Source: Gramella sp. AN32
GTDB taxonomy: Bacteria > Bacteroidota > Bacteroidia > Flavobacteriales > Flavobacteriaceae
NCBI RefSeq assembly: GCF_023718305.1
Contig: NZ_QEYO01000011.1
Coordinates: forward strand, 92,653 to 156,652
Reading direction: 5' to 3'
Length of the DNA stretch: 64,000 nt
Shown: piece by piece, positions 28,801 to 36,311 of the stretch
Layout of the letters: each line of letters begins with the position of its first letter
How positions within the stretch are numbered: the first letter of the stretch is position 1
The notes under the pieces: generated by a model
What the model was told of the DNA's origin: nothing
Database searches by the model: none
Seen by the model: the letters and a program-made list of their open reading frames with translations, nothing else
Position numbers and translations under genes: made by a program

Positions 28801-30949
28801 TATATCTAAGGGCACGGTCATACATAATCTCGTTATCCAGGAATATCCCCATTGCCATCACAGTACGCCATCCCGATAGACCTTGATTTCCATGGCGCAC
28901 AGGATCACCCTGATATGATTTCCAATAGAAAGTTGCATTGTTCCTAACATCTTCAGGTACAGTTGTATTGGAATATCCAGGATATACCAACATATCTTTA
29001 AATGCCTGAATGTCATTGGAAGACCACCCGGGATAAGTGCTTTTAATAATTTCTGCAGCTTCAATCATAATATAAGCAACACCCCCACTCAAAGATTCAG
29101 TTCCGCCACTGGTTACTGAAGTAAGATTTGACCATGCTTTAAAGATTTCGACAGCTTTATCGGCATGCCTGGTATCTCCCGTAATATACCATCTAATGGC
29201 ATTATAATATGCCGCTCTAATGTCACTATTCCACGCGCCGTAATTGACTCCGGAATCTCTTCCCAGTTCGGTAAAACTTTCATTTCCCCTCACCTCATAA
29301 TTATAACTGGATTTAGAGTCTGCAACCATGTTTTGATATGAAGTGTACCAAGGATCAATTTCTGCTTCTACCATATATTTCATTCTATCCAGATCTGATT
29401 TTTTATGGGATATACCCGGATGTACAAATTGCGCCTGGGCAGATGAAGAAGCACCAGGGAAAGCATAGGTTGCCGGATCATTTTGGTAGTTGGTTGAGGT
29501 ATCGTCGGTTACTTTAAGCCAATACCAATATTCAGTTCCGTTCTCTACTGAATTATCTGTATAGGTGGATCCGTTTAAATAATTTGCGACTAATTTACGC
29601 CCACTCGCATTATCATCGGTATCTCTAAAAAGGCCTACAACCTCCGCATTAATATTCTCAATATCCCAGTTTAAGGTAACAAATCCGTCCCCCGATGTAG
29701 CGTTCAGCGTTACACTAGGATCTCCACCAGACAATGTAGCACTTGCTGCATTAGAATTGGTAGTTTGGGAAGAAGCATCGGTTACCTTCACCCAATACCA
29801 ATACGGCGTTCCTGCTACAGCTGTATTATCTGTAAACGAAGTTCCGTTTACTCTACTGGCTATTAAAGCACGGCCACTTGCATTAGAATCTGTATCCCTA
29901 AAAATATCCTGCCGTGTTACCGTTATATTTTCAAATACCCAACTAAGTTTTACTCCCTCTGTTTCTGGATCAGCATTCAGCAAAACCCTTGTTAAGCCTT
30001 TTGCATATTCACAATCTATGCTAGCATCTGTGATGTTTCCAGATTGTGTAACTGTACCTGGCAAGCTATAATCGGTACTATTAGCATACGAGTTGTTATC
30101 TGCAACAATTCCTGTTACCCCGTTTACTCCCCGAATCCCTTCCAAGGTATTATTGGAAACACAATTCCGTCTAATATCTATATTAGTTGTTGGTACCCCT
30201 TCAGAATTAGCCAGAATACCAACGTTTCCATTGTTTTCAACAATACAATCATATACTAAATATCCTTCGGTATTGGCTGCCCTAACACCTCTAAAATAAT
30301 TACCGGACATTTCACAATTGTAAATTTTAATATCCTCACTATAGGAGATATTGACGCCATTAGCAGAAATTGAATTCAAAAATTGGCTATCCCTTACTTC
30401 AGCACCATAAACTCTTCGCAAATACATATTATGGGCATAACCTTCTTTACCTACAGTTCCATTTTCCTCAAATAAACAATCTTTAACTAAAAGATTTTTC
30501 GCGCCCTTAACATGAACGCCCCAACCTGTTTTAGAGCAGTGTACATTTAGAATTTTGATGTTTTCATTATCTACGCCTAAAGAAGCTATTTCGATTCCAC
30601 CTCCATTTAAAGCATTTGTTCCTTCTATGGCAAGATTTTGAATGGTGAGGTTTACCAGCCCTTCGGCATCGGCAATAATCATCTTCATATTTACCGTAGT
30701 TTTAAGTAAACTCGCCCAATTACCCTCACCTTGAAGGGTTACATTGCTTTTCATTCTAACCGGTGTAGTAATATTATGTGTTCCAGCAGCAAGTGTAACA
30801 GTACCTCCCCCACTAGCAGCAACGTTATCTATGGCCGCTTGAATATCATCTCCCGGCAAGACTGTTTCATCAGATGCCCTCAACATATTAGGCATAGAAA
30901 TAAATACAATAATCATTATTGCAAATTTCAAAACGTAGTTGTTTTTCAT
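25883..30949 (-). CDS. Giant multidomain T9SS-secreted lyase: beta-helix, Fn3 x2, alginate-lyase-like toroid, CBM6, PA14, F5/8C, T9SS tail
   Basis: The start at 30949 is chosen because it opens a signal peptide; a longer frame begins at 30982. The protein has ~1688 aa. In order (approximate residues): a right-handed beta-helix (25-300); two Fn3-like repeats each with an R-D-T-D-x-N-A-S-G-R motif (305-495); an alpha/alpha-toroid of the alginate lyase superfamily (500-930, with N-A-I-R-W-Y-I-T-G-D; PL5/PL38-like); a CBM6-type domain starting I-E-A-E-N-F (955-1110); PA14 (1115-1245); F5/8C or CBM32 (1250-1390); SprB/PKD-like repeats (1395-1560); and a type IX secretion domain (P-N-P-T-N-G-P-V-x-L, then Y-N-L-S-G). 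It is likely a surface enzyme making the first cut in the uronate polymer. Which of the two folds is catalytic is unknown. Confidence 0.85.
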   Translation of the reverse strand: MKNNYVLKFAIMIIVFISMPNMLRASDETVLPGDDIQAAIDNVAASGGGTVTLAAGTHNITTPVRMKSNVTLQGEGNWASLLKTTVNMKMIIADAEGLVNLTIQNLAIEGTNALNGGGIEIASLGVDNENIKILNVHCSKTGWGVHVKGAKNLLVKDCLFEENGTVGKEGYAHNMYLRRVYGAEVRDSQFLNSISANGVNISYSEDIKIYNCEMSGNYFRGVRAANTEGYLVYDCIVENNGNVGILANSEGVPTTNIDIRRNCVSNNTLEGIRGVNGVTGIVADNNSYANSTDYSLPGTVTQSGNITDASIDCEYAKGLTRVLLNADPETEGVKLSWVFENITVTRQDIFRDTDSNASGRALIASRVNGTSFTDNTAVAGTPYWYWVKVTDASSQTTNSNAASATLSGGDPSVTLNATSGDGFVTLNWDIENINAEVVGLFRDTDDNASGRKLVANYLNGSTYTDNSVENGTEYWYWLKVTDDTSTNYQNDPATYAFPGASSSAQAQFVHPGISHKKSDLDRMKYMVEAEIDPWYTSYQNMVADSKSSYNYEVRGNESFTELGRDSGVNYGAWNSDIRAAYYNAIRWYITGDTRHADKAVEIFKAWSNLTSVTSGGTESLSGGVAYIMIEAAEIIKSTYPGWSSNDIQAFKDMLVYPGYSNTTVPEDVRNNATFYWKSYQGDPVRHGNQGLSGWRTVMAMGIFLDNEIMYDRALRYIKGQPHRPDDLPYPPGPNTSTTLKSSGEHADTYNISRGSSIEDYGYNEVMTNYIYENGQSQESSRDQDHVLFGLGLLSSMAEMAWNQGEDLYSHEDSRLLEGLEFSLRYNVSYQASYPDQTSPWEPTNFIQGFDRTGRWYSKSMSPEGRGDFTKNRPSWEMSTAHYIGRGIKSENDAKWTQRARDKSIEIDGYEKAGWTNDAIGWGGLTFRRPEGCYGDPISGFSSGFPNYNMNILSGTIEAENFDYSPVSGESRIYKDNSSGNSGGVYRADENVDISKHAEGGYILENIEAGEWITYTVYVPVDGTYDISLRYAAANANGKIKFNFGGTDVTEELAIPYGGSNSTGISNWKDFTVASDINLTQGVQPMKIMFSGESESFNLDNFTISLTGIACQTASSYDTPVSGINYRYYEGNWDQLPEFQFLTPVKTGVASAVDLSEAERTDNFGFVFEGYIKVPTNGDYTFYTTSDDGSSLSIDDIEIVDNNGVHSAQEASGNICLDAGFHKIKVAYFQATDSHSLGVQYEGPGISKTTLSNLYASPVNLALNGIATQSSTAYNGPPELAIDGNIDGNYGNGSVTHTENGTTGSNTLKWWQVDLGADKNITEIRIFNRSQPYSNRLKNIVVYVYDSKGVERFKKVYTDGYYPNPSEIIYTDGVVGKIVRIEKTSDYGMTLAEVEVYGGALPELEAQISAGSEIICNGSETDLAAKVEGGVVPYTYLWSNGETTETITGLGAGTYSVEVQDALENTATAEIIIEEFEAIFFDLGEDQTYYQGYDDSTISLMVENITGGSGTYTYLWSTGATTRNIEVTPEETTTFTLEVTDENGCTVSDNVTVNVQDVTCGKSSGDKKIEICFNGNSLCVARTAIPIFLNKGASLGNCDVEKPVVIQELEALPNPTNGPVELKIVSARKEKVSIEVYNLSGIMVIHNQIQLLKGENLHHLNLGHEINGIFIVLVKGSGFVTDAVKIIKN

Positions 30950-31190
30950 GAAATAATTGGTTTTGGTTATATAGTACCTCAAACTCTTTGAGTTGATTTT
31001 AGCTTTTTCTGGTTAATTTTTCGAGGGTCAAAGTTATTTACACCTAACAGTTAATATATTGCCGTTGTATTCAGCAATTGATAGGAAAATACCCAAAGGT
31101 TAATGCCTTTGAAAAAATTTCATTTCGTGATATAATATTATTATATATATAGGGGAAGATTTATAAATCATAGTGCTTTTATTATAATTT

Positions 31191-31227
31191 AAAAGCCTTT
31201 TTCTTATAAACTACTTCTTTCAGGCTT
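31191..31227 (-). terminator. Possible weak terminator in the gap before the giant lyase gene
   Basis: AAGCCT (31222-31227 read on the minus strand) can pair with AGGCTT (31093-bp offset: 31193-31198), followed on the minus strand by TTTAAATT. The loop is long (23 nt) and the stem only 6 bp. The remainder of 30950-31471 holds only the possible remnant at 31250-31429 and AT-rich sequence. I found no convincing Bacteroidetes-type promoter (TTTG / TAnnTTTG). Confidence 0.3.
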
Positions 31228-31249
31228 CTGACTGTGAAAAATAAAAGAA

Positions 31250-31429
31250 TTAAGCCCATGCTGATCGAGAGGCCTTGGGTAGAATTTTGAATCGGCCAAT
31301 GTTGTTGCTCAGCTTGGAAATAAAGAATTTCTTAAAACCAACTCTTCTTGAGGCAGAACCATACAGGTATTTTACCGGTTCCATCTCGACTTCTTCGGGA
31401 CCGGAATTTTTATATTTAATTTGTCTTTC
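31250..31429 (-). other. Possible gene remnant, ~59 codons open
   Basis: On the minus strand an open stretch reads E-R-Q-I-K-Y-K-N-S-G-P-E-E-V-E-M-E-P-V-K and continues Y-L-Y-G-S-A-S-R-R-V-G-F, ending at a TAA at 31250-31252. The composition looks like real protein, but I do not recognise a family. There is no proper start; only an internal ATG at 31384. It lies in the ~520-bp gap upstream of the giant lyase gene and may be the tail of a deleted gene. Confidence 0.25.
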
Positions 31430-31471
31430 CTATAAATAATAAGCGGAACCTATGCCAACATTTAATAGTTT

Positions 31472-32206
31472 TCAATTGTGGTTATATTGCTCATCGAGCA
31501 AACCGGAAAGAACGGCCGGGTAACTCTTACCGTTGGCGGTTCCACCTTTTTTTACTCCTGTCCCATAGGTTATGGAGTCGCCAAAACAGACAATTTTCAT
31601 TTCCTTATGGACCAATTGGTTTACTTTAAGAAAATCGAAGACTTTTTTTGCAATAAACCCATAACCCAAACTCGTTGGGTGCACTCCATCAGGCACCCCG
31701 TTATTTTTTTCATTCCTAAAGTACAGGTACTCATTATGTCGGGGAAGATTTTTATCCCTGAATATTTGAAAAAGGTCAAGAAATTCAACTTCCTCATTTT
31801 GGGCAAGCCTGGACACAATTCTTCTTGCTTTTTCCAGTTTTTCAACAGGAAGTTCTTGAAACGCATTCCTATTGTGTCTTTGGAGCAGATAGGTAGTATC
31901 AACCGGAGGGGGAGCCATCAAAAGCACCTTACTTTTCCTTTCCTTAATTCTGTTTACAATCTTAGTCAAATTACTTTCATATAATTCGTAAGAAATCATC
32001 TTGTTGGAATTAAGCATGTCATTAGTAACTACCATCACAATTACTAAATCAGGGTGATGTTCTAATACGTCAACATCCAGCCTCTTAGAAGATCCTTACT
32101 GGCCGCTAACCCCGGCATTTATAACCTGTGCGGCCGATGCCTGTACTACCATGAGTAATACCACAAATACTATTTTTCCTATCAGAGTAGGCAAACTATT
32201 CCACAT
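31472..32206 (-). pseudogene. Decayed circularly permuted SGNH esterase with its own signal peptide
   Basis: Translation from ATG 32206 gives a 26-residue signal peptide ending A-S-A-A, followed at once by block II: Q-V-I-N-A-G-V-S-G-Q, then a TAA stop (32096-32098). After the stop, the original frame resumes with K-R-L-D-V-D-V-L and continues to 31472. Compared with the intact copy at 45163, about 6 bases are missing around the stop, and the G-T-N-D motif has become V-T-N-D. Block V (D-G-V-H-P-T) and the C-terminal block I (F-G-D-S-I-T-Y-G) are intact. An internal start at 32038 would give 188 aa without signal or block II, so the copy is probably dead. It shows the permuted fold once existed as a stand-alone secreted enzyme. 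Confidence 0.78.
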
Positions 32207-33863
32207 TATACTCCAGAATCTGTCCGTTTTTAATTAGTTCCATGCTCAATTCTTTATAGGGCACTCCGTGAATATCATTGTCTGTTTCCAAAGCCAAACC
32301 TGCCAATGTCCCTGCACTTTGGCCCAAAATCATAAATACAGGCTCCATCCTAATAGAACCAAAAGCAATATGTGAACTTGAAACAGCTACAGGAACTATA
32401 AGATTGCTACATTCCTCTCTTTTAGGCAAAATGGAACTAAGATGTATCTGATAAGGTTGTTCAGGCTCCACACCTAGATCCCCTTCGTTCTGCACATATC
32501 CCTCTTTGGTGATGTACCTTTGCACATTATGGGAGTCCATGGTATACGATCCCATTCCTATAGGTTGGTCCACTTTATTACGTCCCATGATCTCGTTCTC
32601 GGTCATTACAAATTCACCGATCATACGCCGGGCTTCCCGCACATAAATTTGGTAGGGCCAATGATCATTATCACCGAACTCATCTTTGGCAAGTCCCCAG
32701 GAATTTATTTTTTTCCTGATATCTGCCGGTACACGTTCATCGGTACGCCAGAAATACAGCATTCCCTGGTGGTAGTTTTTATGTTCCTCCAAAATCTCTT
32801 TTCTTCTTTCGTAAGACGCTTCAGGATAATCGTAGTTCATACCTATATTATCAGAGCTGAAAGGGCCTGCATTGTTAACATCCCTTTTATTATTGGGTAT
32901 CTTACCCCCACCGAACATCCCTCGCCAGCCACTTTCGAAGACCCTTGCCAGAAGTTCATACTGCCAGGGATCATAGCTCTCAGGTTTTCGGAAAGGTACC
33001 ACATTGCCCTCTGCGTTGGTCGCGCATAATCTGTAATTGTAAGCCTGAACACGATGGTCTCCTTCCCCCTGTTCTCCAGGATCCTCTGTGGAGATACGGG
33101 GCAATACCCCACTGGTGGAGTCGCCGGCGATTACATAAGGGCTTATCTTTCTGTCCCCAAAATTATGTCCATGGTGAAAAACTTCTTTTTGTACACCATT
33201 CCACTGTTCGTTATACTTGCTATTGGCTTCGCGACCTACATGATAGCCAATACCTGCAGCAGCCATAAGGTCTCCCTCATAAGTGGCGTCGATAAAGATT
33301 TTACCCGTATATGTTTGGCCATCCAACATGGTGATCGAAACTATTTTACCATCCTTGATTTTAACACCATTTTCCCTATCAAGCCACTTATTCCGCAGTA
33401 TTTTTATATGATTTTCCTTTACAAACTTTTCGAAAATTTGTTCCGCTACGTGTGGCTCAAAGGTCCACATAGTCTGCAACTGGTCATCTATAGCCGTGGT
33501 TCCCTGCCCAACATTACCATATTCATCTTTGGGCTGCCATTTCCAAACTTCTTCATTTTGATAGTGTTTATACACTTCCTGATAAAATTCTTTTGAAATT
33601 CCCCCGATCACTTTTTTGTTACCCAGATCGGTAAATCCAAGACCACTGGCAGACAAGCCTCCTATATGTTCTTCCGGGCATACAATTAATACTGATTTAT
33701 CCATTCTGGCCAATTGTACGGCCGTAGCAATAGCTGCAGATGTGCCTCCATAAATGATGACATCGGCATTCTGTTTTCCATGGGGATTGTTTACTCCATA
33801 TCCTAATTGAAAAACCAATATGTTTAAGATAAGTACTAGAATTTTAGGTTTTTTCTGCATCAT
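32196..33863 (-). CDS. Exported FAD-dependent oxidoreductase (FAD_oxidored family), copy 2
   Basis: This 555-aa protein has a Sec-type signal (~25 aa) instead of the lipoprotein signal of copy 1. The rest is nearly the same: D-V-I-I-Y-G-G-T-S-A-A for FAD binding, G-G-L-S-A-S-G-L-G, F-I-D-A-T-Y-E-G-D-L, G-R-E-A-N-S and G-Q-S-A-G-T-L-A near the C-terminus. Both copies end with I-L-E-Y. The reaction is unknown. The gene overlaps the next frame (the permuted SGNH remnant, ATG at 32206) by 11 bp. The pairing of this oxidoreductase type with a permuted SGNH esterase and beta-helix genes is repeated at 43156-47169. Confidence 0.8.
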   Translation of the reverse strand: MMQKKPKILVLILNILVFQLGYGVNNPHGKQNADVIIYGGTSAAIATAVQLARMDKSVLIVCPEEHIGGLSASGLGFTDLGNKKVIGGISKEFYQEVYKHYQNEEVWKWQPKDEYGNVGQGTTAIDDQLQTMWTFEPHVAEQIFEKFVKENHIKILRNKWLDRENGVKIKDGKIVSITMLDGQTYTGKIFIDATYEGDLMAAAGIGYHVGREANSKYNEQWNGVQKEVFHHGHNFGDRKISPYVIAGDSTSGVLPRISTEDPGEQGEGDHRVQAYNYRLCATNAEGNVVPFRKPESYDPWQYELLARVFESGWRGMFGGGKIPNNKRDVNNAGPFSSDNIGMNYDYPEASYERRKEILEEHKNYHQGMLYFWRTDERVPADIRKKINSWGLAKDEFGDNDHWPYQIYVREARRMIGEFVMTENEIMGRNKVDQPIGMGSYTMDSHNVQRYITKEGYVQNEGDLGVEPEQPYQIHLSSILPKREECSNLIVPVAVSSSHIAFGSIRMEPVFMILGQSAGTLAGLALETDNDIHGVPYKELSMELIKNGQILEYNVE

Positions 33864-33873
33864 TACTTTTATA

Positions 33874-34833
33874 TTATTGATTTTTATAAGTAGCGTGGGT
33901 AAACTGAAAACCCCTAAAGTGTATATTTTTTACGGGAGCCTGGCTTGTACCTTTTAAGTGAATTAAGTCTTTTAAAACAGGTATTTCCACCACAGCTTCC
34001 GAAAGCTTTACTCCTGCCGGTGGATAGTAGTAAAGTAAATTAGATTGGGTATCCAGAAACCATTCTCTGGCAACATCTAATTCTTCAAATATATTTTCAA
34101 TAAAATAAAATGACGATTTTGATCCTTTACCGCCAATACCATAACTCCTCTGTAACTGCCAACCGCCTTCATCAAGGTATATTTTATGTTCCTTGCGATT
34201 GATTTCTTTAATCCTATACTGCAAATTGCCCCAGTTATGGCTCTGAAAAGCATGTACGATTCCCGTTTCTGGATTGCTCCATTCCTTATCTGTGAAGCTT
34301 TTTGGTTCAAATGAGAACCATTTATCATAACGCTGATTTGTTCCGTCTGTAACCTGATGATATCCATTGCTATCCCGAAGCGGATTTTGATAATCGTAAT
34401 TTGGAAAGCGTGCCCGGACTTGTTTGTTATTATTAATAAACAATTGATCGAATACCAGCCCTTCCGGCAGTTGAGTTACATATATGTCCTCTTTATAGGT
34501 GCTCCAATGCAAATTTTCGAAACGCCTAGAACCTTTTATACTTACTTTAGCTCCGGGTAAGGCTGAGAAAACTACCGGCTTTGTGGGAGTTCCCGAATAA
34601 TCGCTGCTTAATTCAATGGTTTTATCAAGATAATAACTTCCTTCACTAAACCAGACCCTAACGGCTTCTTTACCGGCCAACTTTTTCACTTCTTCCAAAA
34701 CCCTGGGAATCGTGGCATACGGACTTTCTTTAGTCCCTGCACCGGTATCATTCCCAATAGGGGAAATAAAAATTTCTTTGGAAAAAAGGGGATTTGCCAA
34801 TATTAAAAAAAGTATTAAAACGCTATATTTCAT
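33874..34833 (-). pseudogene. Truncated right-handed beta-helix protein (N-terminal third only)
   Basis: The frame encodes 319 aa with a signal peptide (~18 aa). It starts like a full-length beta-helix protein (E-I-F-I-S-P-x-G-N-D, then G-T-x-x-x-P-Y-A-T). It parallels the helix part of the fusion at 51055-54210, sharing the D-Q-L-I/F-I, A-R-F/Y-P-N-Y-D, E-N-V/I-F-E-E-L-D and E-W-F-L-D blocks. It stops at F-T-H-A-T-Y-K-N-Q, where the relative continues for more than 350 further helix residues. The FAD oxidoreductase starts 11 bp later, so the missing part has been deleted rather than frameshifted. It is probably a non-functional remnant, although a short secreted fragment could still be made. 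Confidence 0.75.
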
Positions 34834-36299
34834 TCTGTTTTAGGCTGATCCCATAAACGATACGGGTCCTCATTTGCTATCATTTGCTCCAATAAAAGTG
34901 CTTCCATCTCTGCTAATTTATCGGCATATTTTGGATTTTCGGCTAAATCGGTCTCCATTTCACCTGTTTTAGCGTGTTCAGGTAGATATTCATTGGGATT
35001 CTCGGCTAAGTTGAACAATTGAGTTTCTCTCACCGCACCATCCATCACATCATATTTAATTAATTTCCAATCTCCTTTCTTAACAGCACGCATCCCTGGT
35101 TTTGTACCTCCCGAATAAACGCCGTACATAACATCCCTTACCACTTCCTGCTCCCCTTCTAAAACAGAAACAACACTTTTACCTTCTACAGTGTTCGGGG
35201 GTTCAATTCCTGCTAATTCACATAAAGTAGGCAGCACATCTAGAAGGTACATATTCCCTTTAACACGCTTACCTGCCTCGAGCCCGGGACCTTTAATAAT
35301 AAATGGTACCCGCCATGTATGTTCATAGAGGTTTTGTTTGCCTTGTAACCCATGCCTTCCAATTGCCATCCCGTGATCGGAGGTATAAATAATGTAAGTA
35401 TTGTCCAATTCGCCGGTCTCTTCCAGTTTTTTCAATACTTTACCCAATTGGATATCAATATTCTCTGAACATGCATATTCGCGCCCCAGTTCATTTCTTA
35501 TGGTATTTTCATCCCTATTTTTCCAAACACCACTTACGCGTTCCTCATCGCGCAATCCCGGATGCCCGTGAAAAAATGGGTGTTTTAACAGGTGATTATC
35601 TGGTAATTGGGGTTGTTTTTCATTTAAAGGCGGAACACTATTTTCATCTTTATGATTTATAGCACCGTATTTATCTAACAATTCAGGGGTGCCGTTACGC
35701 ATATCATGTGGGTGTGAAAAGCCAAAATAGATAAAAAACGGATCTTTTTCTTTTCCCTGTTCTCTATCGTTTAAATAATTTAAAACTTGTTTCGAGTGCC
35801 AGGCACTACCGCTTTCTTCTGTCCCTCCTCGTTTTGTAGCATCGTGCACCACTGTAAATTGTTTATTGGCCCCCGGATAAGAATTGCCTTTTTTACAGGT
35901 ACGCATGGTTTTATAACCAGCCCTGTTAAAAATAGCACCAATGGTTTGCTCATCTAATTCATTCGGAATGGTGTCTTGCTGAAATTCTGCGCTAGGTGGT
36001 AAATGCCATAAGCTACGCCCTGTCATGATCATATGTCTTGATGGTGTACACACAGCCCCATTCATAGACCCCATATGGCGTGCTTGCTCTACTACAATAC
36101 CTTCTTTGGCAAGCTTACTAATAGTTGGGGTTTTTAAAATAGACTTCGAATCGTAGGTTTGTAAATCGAATGGTGACTGATCGTCTACCAATACGAATAG
36201 AAAATTCGGCTTTCTTTTTCTTTCCTGTTTTTTTTCGGCTTCTTTACAACTGCAAAGCATTACAAGAAAGGCTATCACTAAATATTTAATTAATTTCAT
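34830..36299 (-). CDS. Sulfatase, S1 family, lipoprotein
   Basis: This 489-aa lipoprotein has lipobox L-C-S-C with C18. The metal site L-V-D-D-Q is at ~37-41. The formylglycine motif C-T-P-S-R starts at C84 and is followed by H-M-I-M-T-G-R. A Y-T-S-D-H-G-M-A-I-G-R-H-G metal-site motif lies near residue 310. The S1 subfamily is not resolved. Its stop codon overlaps the start of the following truncated beta-helix gene by 4 bp (34830-34833), so translation is probably coupled. It differs from the other sulfatases here in the C-terminal half, suggesting a distinct sulfate position. Confidence 0.87.
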   Translation of the reverse strand: MKLIKYLVIAFLVMLCSCKEAEKKQERKRKPNFLFVLVDDQSPFDLQTYDSKSILKTPTISKLAKEGIVVEQARHMGSMNGAVCTPSRHMIMTGRSLWHLPPSAEFQQDTIPNELDEQTIGAIFNRAGYKTMRTCKKGNSYPGANKQFTVVHDATKRGGTEESGSAWHSKQVLNYLNDREQGKEKDPFFIYFGFSHPHDMRNGTPELLDKYGAINHKDENSVPPLNEKQPQLPDNHLLKHPFFHGHPGLRDEERVSGVWKNRDENTIRNELGREYACSENIDIQLGKVLKKLEETGELDNTYIIYTSDHGMAIGRHGLQGKQNLYEHTWRVPFIIKGPGLEAGKRVKGNMYLLDVLPTLCELAGIEPPNTVEGKSVVSVLEGEQEVVRDVMYGVYSGGTKPGMRAVKKGDWKLIKYDVMDGAVRETQLFNLAENPNEYLPEHAKTGEMETDLAENPKYADKLAEMEALLLEQMIANEDPYRLWDQPKTE

Positions 36300-36311
36300 A
36301 AACGTTGATTT

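Noticed and set aside
31478..31984. 168-codon plus-strand frame opposite the SGNH remnant
   Set aside because: The minus strand carries recognisable SGNH motifs; the plus-strand translation has none.
32520..33596. Long plus-strand frames (169 and 180 codons) opposite the FAD oxidoreductase
   Set aside because: They lie antisense to a clearly conserved coding frame, and similar antisense frames occur opposite many genes here.
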